Positions 51,701 through 61,890 of a DNA stretch of 64,000 nt are shown piece by piece. A program made the translations under genes and the position numbers. A model generated the notes under the pieces. That model searched no databases, was not told where the DNA came from, and saw nothing but the letters and a program-made list of their open reading frames with translations. The first letter of the stretch is position 1; every line of letters begins with the position of its first letter. This DNA comes from Pegea sp. RAD2-039 (Eukaryota > Chordata > Thaliacea > Salpida > Salpidae), in assembly GCA_034620365.1 (NCBI GenBank), contig JAQGEQ010000339.1, positions 186,001-250,000 on the forward strand. The letters are read 5' to 3'.

Positions 51701-53366
51701 AACACCAGCAGTAATACGGAAAGCTCCCATCTGATCTTCTGGATCAAATCCAAGAATATGAAAAGCTTCCTGTACAAAAGATTTTTGTATGTAGATTATA
51801 AAACTTCACTTTCTTTAAAAACTAAAAACTTATAATTGTAATACATACATCAGTAAGATCAAATTCTTCTTTGTCATCCATACCATCAACCTTAACAACA
51901 CCTTGGCTGACCCAAAAGAAGTCTTTTGGATTAGTAGTAAGTTGAAGGTTTTCAATCATGTCTGGACGCTGACTAGCCATTAACTAAGTTGTGATTAAAA
52001 ATTATCATTATTAATCTTCTAGTACCTGGTGTCGTTTTAGAGTAGTTAAAAATAAATTCTAATTTAAACTAACTGATGGTCAATTAGACTATTACGTCAG
52101 TTCTTTTTATACTTCGTAGTTATATTTATGACCTGATAGAAAATGTGGTAATTTCTTTCGGCTTTTAGTTGAAAGACAACACGAGATTTTTCCAATAAAT
52201 ATACTTCAATGTCACCTCCGGAAAGCTTTCCGTTTGTTCCAAAATGAATACGAATAAATTTACCCTGTTATGATTTAAAAATTTAGATTTTGTTTATTAG
52301 GAAGTAGAGTTTGAATGGACTCACGAAACGAGATGAGTTGTTATTACGGATGGTTTTGGCATTTCCCCAAGCTTCTAATACAGGGTTAGTTTGGACAATT
52401 TGATCTTCCAAGTTTCCTTTTTTGGGGTCTCTTATCATACTGGTATTAGCAGCCACGTTTGCAAAGTATTGAATGACCTTTTTGGTGTTTTCAGTCTTTC
52501 CAGCACCAGATTCACCACTAAAAGTGTTTATTAAAATTATAAAAATATTTATAAAATGGTTTCTTTAAACTAACGTAATCAAAATAGATTGATTTTCACG
52601 ATCAGTTAACATATCATGGTAAGCATTATCAGCAATTGAGAAGAGATGAGGAGGCATTTCAGATCGCTTCTTGCCTCTGTACATGTCAACCACTAAAGCA
52701 CCATAAACAGGCAACCATTTGTAAGGGTTGACACAGATACAGAAAAGACCAGAGTATGTCTGTTACAAATATCAGCTCATTTTTTGCCACGAAACTGTTA
52801 TTGAACACTTTTGATTATATTATTCTTGACGCTAGATTTGATTTACTAGAAATATTGTACTTACATAAATACGCATCGATGAGTAACGAGTTCTTAAGTT
52901 GTTTAAAACGCTAGCTTCATTAAGAAAGGTCATGTTAGCCATATCAGCTACTTGTTCAAACTTAGGTGGATTCATTTGTTGGATCAAATCTTTCTTCACT
53001 TTTAAAATCTACCAAAATGTAATATTTAAAGTCACTTTGTAATTGAATTATTTTCTTTGTTATATAGCTTCAAAATGTTACTACCTCTCCCTTGTTACTT
53101 GTACAAACAATCTTTTTGCCATCTGGTTCAGTAATAGTTGCACGAACAAAACCTTCTTTCTTGTGAGGGCACCAACAACTTTTCTTACTGTCGTATGGTA
53201 TACTGGCAAAATCAAGTTTCTCTTGGGCAGTTGGCTCAAGGTATAGCATTGGGTCGTCATCTGGCCCACATTCACCTAAGAGAGAAAATTTAGATGAAAA
53301 TTTTTTAGACTAACTCAATTTGGACATACCTTTAGAGACGCCTCTACCAACAGGGCGAGGAACCAT
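42800..53366 (-). CDS. Muscle myosin heavy chain, gene D (complete, 38 exons, 1956 aa)
   Basis: Complete sarcomeric-type MHC and the most upstream copy seen. Exons: 53366-53330, 53275-53085, 53008-52865, 52759-52575, 52517-52325, 52264-52133, 51983-51849, 51769-51631, 51506-51388, 51320-51171, 51116-50946, 50889-50716, 50659-50536, 50108-50056, 49813-49711, 49657-49555, 49457-49340, 49167-49031, 48968-48713, 48655-48428, 48324-48133, 48075-47930, 47830-47740, 47639-47496, 47050-46640, 46574-46297, 45912-45780, 45713-45497, 44855-44710, 44658-44564, 44362-44170, 44119-43978, 43879-43692, 43634-43536, 43480-43304, 43246-43151, 43082-42957, 42904-42800. The summed coding length is 5871 nt in one open frame. 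Reactive cysteines are near residues 692 and 702. The rod is the most divergent of the four between exons 31 and 37 (for example [18 protein letters not shown]). The tailpiece is the longest (35 codons, starting [10 protein letters not shown]). Introns above 300 bp: 50109-50535, 47051-47495, 45913-46296, 44856-45496. Confidence 0.97.
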
Positions 53367-54795
53367 GGTGTCTAGTTTTAACAATTGTTTAAGAGCCTAT
53401 AGCTGTTTATAAGTAAATTCATAAGATTAATGGAATATTTATTTAAAATTATTTTATCTTAATTTAGCTAAATTATTTTCAATCTGAAAATTTACGGTCA
53501 GTATGCTGATATTTAGAAAATTATTTTTTAGATGATTTCTTAGTTACCAATATTTTGAGTTCAGTTTTTTTATTCTTTATTTTTAACGTTGTACTTTAAA
53601 TTGAAACAATTTATTTATTTTATGATTTAATTTGTGGCTATAATAGTCACTTTTATTTTCTTCAAAATATTTTTGCTACTATATAAAGCTTAAAGTATTT
53701 TTCAAAAGATATTTTAGTTTAATTAATTTTTTTATTTTAATAATTTTAATACAAACAATGTTCAACCAAAATGTTTAAAATTTATATTTGATATAAACTT
53801 AACTGTATTTGTATGTTATAATAAATTACTTTTTAAGCCATGAAATTAGTTATATATATCAGAAAAACATCTGGAAATATTGAGTAGATTTCATAAAATG
53901 TTGCTAAGGTTTATTGACTCATATCTAATATTTAAAAACTATTTTTTTGTTAATTTGAGAAAGTTTTATTGCAGGTTACTTTGAAAAACAATCATAAAAA
54001 TGATATTTTAGTTTCGTAATAGCTTTAAACTTAGCTACAAGTTACTTAAAGTTCGCAGTAAACATGAAAATTGGATTATAATACAATTTTTACTAATCCA
54101 TTAATTAATTTTCAATATAAATGCATTATATTAAAGCTAACGGAATATTTGCCAATTATCAATTAAAACAAACACCACAAAACTAATTGGTAATTTTATA
54201 TACAACCAGAATTAGTTTTCTTAGCACCATTGTACTTTCAAATTCTCACTACCTGGCAAAATTTCAATTCAAATTAGCTTATTAGTTAGTTTTTTGGCTT
54301 ACAATAAAATAGCTTTTTGAATTAAGTTTAATTTTGTTAAATTATCATAAGACTTTCGAATCTCTAGTTTCTAATTTTTATTCTTCTTTTAGAATCGTAT
54401 TTCAAATTACTTCTAAGCTGCATATGAAAAAGACTTGTTCAGACATTATCTTTCTCTTGTCTAATTAATTTAATCATCCTTGCTTAATCTTTACTCTTAG
54501 TCTAAATAATTTTTATGAAATAGAAATTAATTTTACTTCATACAAAGTAAATAATGGTTTAGCAGATTCAACTTATCAAGGTCTAGACCATCCTCAAAGG
54601 CATCAACTAAGTAACTACCTTTCGTTTGATTAAACTAATATATGTAGCTATTCAAGTGACGTCACTTTTAAGTTTCTTTTTATTTTACCAAAAATCGTCA
54701 AAGCAGATTTGGATTGTAATCTATATAAGCGTTGATATTCTTTTTTTCTTTTAAAGCCTAATCCTCAGGGACATCTTTAAATAAGTTAAACTTAC
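53367..54795 (-). other. Probable leader intron and 5' UTR of gene D
   Basis: A 3' splice site (AAAACTAG) ends 5 bp before the ATG, so the start exon may carry almost no UTR. Upstream lies about 1.4 kb of AT-rich sequence without coding potential, up to a GTAAGT donor at 54795. Confidence 0.4.
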
Positions 54796-54872
54796 TTAGC
54801 CAACTGTCAGAAGCAGTCCAGACTACGCAATGTAGTGGGTGGTTTTGATCTCTTACTTTGCTGATGTATGCG
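54796..54872 (-). promoter_or_regulatory. Candidate leader exon of gene D
   Basis: A 77 bp GC-richer block, with CTATTTTCAG (acceptor-like) on its upstream side and GGCTAA|GTAAGTTT (donor) on its downstream side. It could be the leader exon of D, at the same relative distance as in A and B, or the start of transcription could lie inside it. I see no TATA box. Part of it (TTTCAGCGC...) resembles 61670-61690, so it could be a repeat fragment instead. Confidence 0.3.
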
Positions 54873-57280
54873 CTGAAAATAGTTTGAAGACATTAAAACA
54901 AATATATCAATTTTCCCAATGATGAATTTTCTAAATAAATATGCTGCAATTTGAATGAAAACCTTACCGATTAGGTTGCAAATTATTTGAGTATCAATGC
55001 CTTGTTCTAGTAGTTATCTGTTTCTAGAATAGTTACTAATTCTTAAACATATAAAAATTTCTTTACATATTTGATTAATTACTTTATTTCGACTTTACCA
55101 TTTTTTAAATAAAGAATATTTTACTTATAAGAAAATAATAATAATTTTGAAGAAAATTTAAAGAGTTTAGTTCTTATTTTGAGTAATGTTCTTTCAAAAA
55201 CATCAATTGTTTATTAAAATAGGTGATTAGTTCTTTTAAACTATATCGTGTATAACTTTAGAGGTATTTGGTGATACAAAATAAAAAACTGTATAACTAA
55301 ATGCTATGTGACATGATTTTACATCTAGTTTTTAGTAGAAGTAATATTTTAATATCATTGAATATAAAGAATAATTTAATAGCAAAATTGAACAAGTATT
55401 TGTATAATTAAGAGGTTTTGCTAAATTTAAAAATCTTTGTAATTATTCTGATACTTTTTACTTAGATATAATTCTATTGTGGTAATAACAACTAACAAAA
55501 GTTAACATTTTTTTTTTGATTTCTGTATCAATTCTAACTTGTTTGCAAAGCAGATTAACTTTGTGGTAGACATTTGACTTCTAAATCCATATTGCGTTGT
55601 GTTTGACATACGATATTAACAAGCAAACTAATTTGCTTGCTATACCACCAGTATAACCTTTTAAAATCCTAATGGTTATTACCTAATGTTGTTTTGCATA
55701 TATTACAAATGTGTAAATTTATCTGCTTGTCTTTTAAAAAGTATAACCCAGACACTCAGAGTTTAAGCTATATCATTTAAGCTTTGACATTTTGTTATAA
55801 TTTGTAAAAACAGTTACTAAATTGTGGGCAAATATATTTTAAAATGTTTACCTAATTTTTCCTAAATAAATATTTCATGCAGACACAGAATAAAGAAACT
55901 AAGAGAGATGTTTTAGAATTTAGTTTTTGATGTGATCAAGTTAACTTTTCAGTATTTAAACTTATTGTTAAAAGCAGTTGATCTTTTTCACTTCCATTTC
56001 CATTATCGCTTTTATCATTAATCCAACTTCTAAGCTACTGGAGTTAATCTTGCTTTTGTTCACAAATTCAAGCTATTTAAATTAATATACTTAATTATTT
56101 AGCCGAGAGAATTATTAATATGCAATTAAAGCCTATTTTTTTATTTAATGGTAAGCTAAAAAGTATTCTAACGTTTCACTCAATTTCATTCTATCTATAA
56201 ATTTGTTTAATAACTTTATTTCAACAATAAAATTTATGATGCAGAAGAAACTCAATCAATCGATATCTGTTCATCATTGACTGAATTTATAATTACTCTC
56301 TGCAATGGCATCAGTTATTTTGGAATCGTCATTTCATTGTCATTCAAAATTCTAGGAATAAAATAAGGAAGCTAACTAAGTATAATTTTATTTGTTACAT
56401 GTGGTGTTTTAGATTTTTAATTCAATTATAAAGTGACGATAGTCTTAATGTTGGTCCAGCTTTTAGCACCCTTTGATAGCTGGTACCTTTTATTATTTAG
56501 AAGTTTTAGCATTAAGTAATTTTATTTGCTTCGTTTAAGATGTTCACTTGATTTGTCAAAATATTTTGAATCTACTTTCATTAATTGATCATTATTTTGC
56601 AATATCATATTTAAGATGAAAACCTATAAAAATCATTTTAATGTATTTTCAATTTATTATGAAATAATCGATCTTATTAAATTTATTCACTGATTTCAGT
56701 AATTTCAGTCCAACAGTTTCATAGTAAATACAGCAAACAAGCTTTTTCAAATAAATTGGTGTTTCTATTTTTGTTATCTTTGATGTCTAAACCTAAGATA
56801 AAAACCTCAAAGTAAAAAAAACATAAGTTAATTTCGTGTTAGCTGTATAACACTTAGGGTCAATACTCTGGGTTATCATAAACAAAGTAAATTGAGTCTA
56901 ACAATTTCATAGAAACGTTAGTCAGATTCAATGGTTATAGAAGACAATATTTCTTAACCTTACTGGTTAGAAAGGTTCAAACATGTATACTTGGATTGCT
57001 TAGACCTTAGTGACTTGACCTAAACCTTTGTTTTTTTCTTTGATCTAATTTATTTTAAAGATCAAAAGTTTAATTTTTCTTAAATTGAATCAAATCATTT
57101 TCAAATAAACTATTCTAAGATTAAAAGTTGAACTTTGCTTTCTTTAAATTTCAAATTTTCAAACAACAGATACAGAATTCGTTATGAGCTTTCATTGTTA
57201 TTAATTTTTTCTCGCAAATAATATAATTATTATATAACTAAGATGGAAATATAGACAAAATAGATGTAAAACATACCAGT
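54873..57280. other. Gene-free region upstream of gene D, part 1
   Basis: AT-rich sequence with no frame I recognise and no myosin-like exon on either strand. If D has a distal promoter or enhancers they would be here, but no clear element is visible. Confidence 0.4.
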
Positions 57281-57369
57281 TCAGGAGTCCCCATGCATAA
57301 ATATATAAAATATGTATAATATAAAAAAGAAAAAAATTAAAGTTTAGAAATGCAAATTGAAGCAAAATT

Positions 57370-57510
57370 AAAACGGTTCAACTTCATCATGAACAGTACA
57401 AGAGAGTTTGACTTGACAATGTCTGATAGCAGTTAGTTCCAAGTATTAATGTCCGGTATGAGAAAAAAACTTACTCTAACTAAAGTATCCGGTGAATTGG
57501 ACTTTTGAAG
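57370..57510 (+). repeat. Dispersed repeat copy, module 2
   Basis: It shares, in inverted orientation, a block with the insertion in gene C. The run TGACAATGTCTGAT is common to both, flanked by conserved ACGGTTCAA, CATGAACA, CAAGTA, GAGAAAAAA and CCGGTGA or CAGGTGA strings in the same order. It is clearly homologous but diverged, so it is an old family. The element may extend further to either side. Confidence 0.65.
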
Positions 57511-58679
57511 GTTTAAATTGAAGCTAATAACTTTACAGCTACACTGAATTGTCAAAAATTGTTTAGTTATTATAGTAATTAATTATAGTTATTAAAACGT
57601 TAAATAATTGAAGTATTTCTGATCGATAGATTTAAAAGTTTTATAATAAAATTACAAAAAATAAAAACTAGTAAATTGGAAGTGTTTCTCATGAGTAGTT
57701 TTAATTAAACAGCTCTAAGAGTCCTATTTTTCAAAAGATATATCTTCTAGATAAATTTATCTTTGATTAAAATCCAAAGTTGTGACAAACAATATACTGA
57801 GTTTAAGACTATTAGCCATCCTAAATCTTGTGTCTCAAGAGTAAGATTTTTCAACTTGAAGTAGTAAATGCAAAGAAGCAAGCTTATCAATGTATTTCGT
57901 AAACGGTACAAGATTGAATTTCGCTTTAATATGAAATTTTGACCTAAGGCCAAGATATTATACACAGGAGAGAGATTTAAACGATTTATAAGATTTAAAC
58001 GGCTTTCCTGGTACGATAAATAAGATTCAAATAAGAAACACAAGTTGAATAATTGCCAAATATATACAACTTATTTAAGTTATTGTTGTTTTTCTTCCTA
58101 AATTTTATTCACAGTTTATACAACTTATATTTGTTTGTTTAGCCTGAAAATAGATTTAGTTCTTCAGCTTCTGCCTCGCAAATGTCACGTACAATAATAT
58201 CATGAGTATTTATAATTCAATCTGTTTCATGTTTTGATCTTTCTTTGTGACTATTTTTAATGTCATTGAGATGTCTGATGACGTGAGCTTTATTTTAAGA
58301 AACCAATTTGATCTTTATTGAAAATTCAGGTATAACTAAATGACAGCATCTGTCTAACGAAATAATAAAATATATCCTTAGATATGTTAAGTGAACAAAG
58401 ACTCAAGTTTTGGAAAAATACTGTTTTTCAAAAAATTTTAGTTAATAGAATTAATCTTATAAGAGATACATCTTACAGCTGATTAAGATTTTGCTAAAGA
58501 GTTACAACTTTACATATTCGTTTGTTTAGGCTTTAAATTTTAGTTTTAGTTTGATAAATTGAAATTTTACTTTTACAGCGTACAAATAAGATGTACATCA
58601 AGCGAGTTGTGTGAACTATTCTATAATTGAAAATAAATAAATATAATACTCACTAATCTTATTATTCTATTAAATATTT
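57511..58679. other. Gene-free region upstream of gene D, part 2
   Basis: Holds a 98-codon minus-strand frame (57747-58043) that is leucine-rich and unlike any family I know. It may be part of the neighbouring repeat or chance. Otherwise AT-rich. Confidence 0.35.
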
Positions 58680-59130
58680 ACTTTTGTGACTGAGCTTTCT
58701 AGGCCCAAGCAACAAAAGGAAAAGAAGTTGACTCTCATATCATGTTGCTGCTTCTGCAGAAGATTTGTGGAATGCAGCATACACTCTACCATATTAGATC
58801 TACTGCTCGGTGACATGGCTCGTTGACCTTGAATCTCGAAGTATTTTTTGGTCTGGGCTTATATCCAAAGCATATGCTTCTCCTGAAACAACCACAAGGT
58901 ACCAACACTATCTATCCATACTTGGAAAAGTTACTATCCGCGCTCGATAGATGGCGTTATAAAGCGCGAAATACCGTATCTACAACAACATGTTGGAATT
59001 TAAATTCAGGTGCGCAGAGCAAAATACATCTGTAGCTTAGCGTCCATTTCGTCGGTAGTTGCTATTAACAACAAACCATATATTCATTTTTAAGTTGGTA
59101 GCCTTACATCAACAGAATGAGTGACGCAGA
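58680..59130. other. GC-richer island, probable decayed mobile element
   Basis: About 450 bp clearly less AT-rich than its surroundings, with several CpG (for example GCGCTCGATAG and AAAGCGCGAAATACCG). It contains an open frame of 70 codons at 58823-59035 (plus strand) that I cannot assign. The string CGCAGAGCAAA occurs twice, near 59011 and 59125. The composition suggests inserted or once-coding DNA. No terminal repeats were identified. Confidence 0.35.
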
Positions 59131-59569
59131 GCAAATAAAGCGTTTGTGAAACAAACATCAAAACAAAGCTTTTTTTTACAATTTCTAAGAAGGTTTTTAC
59201 AGTAATCGACTTACTAAGTTATTTCCTCAAAGTGTATAACTAAGAAAGATTATTCAAGCATTAAAACTTATTATATAAACTAGAAGAGTAAACAAACTAG
59301 TGACTAATAAAACCAGTTTCTCAATTACTTTTGCTTAATACAACCCAAAAATTAATTTCGAATATAAACATAAAACTGTAAATACCTACATATTTCAATA
59401 AATGTCTTCTTATAGAACTATTAGTTGTTTTATACATAAGGATGTTTTGGATAATCGATTTTAGTTTAAGTAAAATATTATAAACCAATCATTTCTAGGT
59501 TAGGTTATTTCAATATTGATAACTTTTAATCTTGACAAGATATATTTTATGTTTATAGATTTCGTAAAT
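59131..59569. other. Featureless AT-rich stretch
   Basis: I see no gene, repeat or RNA here. Confidence 0.4.
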
Positions 59570-59720
59570 TTATTTCAATAAATGCGAAGGAGGGTACCTG
59601 AAGAGAGCACCTCCCGCTAACACACATTCTCACAAATATTATCTATTAAGTTAGAAATACAGAAAGCAAAAGATGTAACACATGGCATTTTGGTAGTCCC
59701 CAAAGCATATAAAAATGAAC
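59570..59720 (+). repeat. Dispersed repeat copy, module 1
   Basis: About 70 bp matches, in inverted orientation, the block at 34640-34712 in gene C. Shared strings are GCGAAGGAGGG, GAGCACCTCC and GCTAACACACA, in order and with the same spacing. The block can form a hairpin (GGAGG ... CCTCC arms around a loop of about 16 nt). Beyond it, an AGTCCCCA...GCATATAAAA string resembles the upstream flank of the copy near 57290, suggesting one element family with at least two modules. Confidence 0.65.
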
Positions 59721-61600
59721 AATTACATAGGATTTAGTTTTTTAGCTTTTAGCAATTATCAATGAAATTTTAAATGATTTAAATAACATTGACAGTCACA
59801 GCCAGAATTTCATCATCTATTTAAAATATCTTTTAAATAAATGTCCTTTCAACAATTACATATATTAGATGTGGTTAAAACCATCTTGTCAAACTAACTG
59901 AAATTTACAAGTTTTAAAACTAAATACTAAAGTAATCACAATGTGTTGTTTTAATGTGAACTAGTATTACTTGAATAGATGTTGAGTCATATGAATTTTG
60001 TAAATTGATCAGCTTAGCAAGCTTTTAATTAACTTTTTTAATTTCCGAATTGGATTTCTTATTTGAAGAACTTAAAAGTTAAGTTAAAAACCTATAAAAA
60101 CGTATAAAAAGTATAAAAGTTAATTTTTATTTTTATTTTAAGTTATGTTTACTTATAAAATATATTTTTTGAATTTTAACGTTATTTTGAAACGTTAAAA
60201 CATTTTGTGTTTGAAATTCATCAGTGGCACTTCAATTAAACCATTCCTGTTTAAATAAAAGCTTTTGATTAATACTTTCTTACAATATTTGTAGAAAAAT
60301 AACTCTGACATTCTTATGAAAAAATTAATCAATTTTGATTTTTATATCTATTAACATTTAACAGAACATATTTTTTTTCATTCTTAATTAAAAATAAAAT
60401 GTAAATAGTCTTTTTGTATCTGTCGCCTCACATCTTTATTTATTTTTTTTTATCCAAGAGCATTAGTTTATTTTTTGATATTATTTAAGTTCACTTTTTT
60501 TGTTTTATATGTATCCTTTTAATGTTTCTGAAAATTGAAAAAAATTAAATGAAAAATTGATAAAATTTAAAATAGTTAGTGTTTTGTTAATTGATTTTTA
60601 TTTTACTTATTATTATAAACGTAAAATAAAACATAAATAAAAATACAACAAAATAATCCAAAAGATAAAATAATTATGTAATCACATCGCAGTCTACATT
60701 TGTTTTATCATACTTGCTATATATCAATTTATCTTATAGCTAATCAAATATCTGTACAGATTAAACTTATTAAATAAATTCAAAAAGTTTTGCGGTGAGT
60801 CTTCTGATCTTTATTTTTATAAATAATCAAGTGGTTTTCAGTTTAATTATGATCGGCAGAAAAAGTTACTTTTATCTTGGATCTTATTGTTAGTCAACAT
60901 GCCAACAGCTAAACCAAACGGTAGTAATGAAAAATTGGAATCCTTACAAGTTGTGTTTTTCAAACAAAATATAGTTTGTATTTACTAAAAGACTTAAGCA
61001 TTTGTTTGTCTAAAACTGTATAAACTTAAGAAGAAAACTTATCAGCTTCTGAGACAAGTTAAAATATTGAACACATGTTAGAAAGTTTGTTTACAGAAAA
61101 GTAATTTATTTTGTGATGAACTTTTAGTAAAACTCAAACAAAATTTGACTTGAGGTAAATAGAAACTAGTTAATTCCAACATAAGTGTCAACAACGTTTT
61201 ATTTGTTTCAAGAACATCAGCTGAACACACCAAACATTCATTAAAACATAAATTAATTATGTAAAAATTCTGCTATGAAAACAACACGTAGATTGTTTAA
61301 AGTAAAATTCCATGATAGGGGTCCAGAAAGCTATTCAAAAAAGTAATTAAAAAGCTAAACAAACTGAAGTCATTTTTAATTTAATTTTGTAATTAGCACT
61401 TGACAAAACAAGAGCACTGACGTCAAAGCACTACATGACTATGTGAAGAACTTAATCACGTTGTAGTTAATAAAGATTTCAATTTAATCCGTTAACATAG
61501 TTATTGGTTATATGATCAATTTAATTGCAAAGTTAATTGTTCAAGGATTTGTATACTGATGTAATTTACAAAATGTTAAATACGTGATTTATTCAATAGT
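59721..61600. other. Featureless AT-rich stretch
   Basis: Highly AT-rich, with long A/T runs. No coding frame, RNA gene or repeat could be recognised. Confidence 0.4.
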
Positions 61601-61890
61601 AGTCCAAACAAGCTGCCAACTAAGGATTTTATACACTTGTCTATCGGCTTTATTACTCCATGAATTGATATGTATACGCGCTGAAAGCTCTTCAACGAGT
61701 ATGTGAAGATACAGCTGTCGATTGTACACGGCTCTTCGCGACCACTGTTGTCATGGTGACTAAGAAAGTTTTTGGAAGAGATGTGTGCTTGTGGGTTAGG
61801 AGCAAGGATTTAAACTTCTCCTTGGAGAGCTAAGCTCGAAGAAGATGGAATTCGTTGACAGCTGTTCTTCTGTGTTCACAGAGTTTAATA
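61600..61890. other. GC-richer island, nature unknown
   Basis: About 290 bp with CpG-containing strings (TACGCGCTGAAAG, CTCTTCGCGACC) in AT-rich surroundings. No long open frame on either strand. The TACGCGCTGAAA part resembles 54862-54877 upstream of gene D. Most likely a repeat remnant; it could also be a regulatory element or an exon of an unseen non-coding transcript. Confidence 0.3.

Noticed and set aside
57747..58043. Minus-strand frame of 98 codons next to a dispersed repeat
   Set aside because: It starts with an ATG, but there are no recognisable motifs (no reverse transcriptase or transposase signature), so I do not call a gene.
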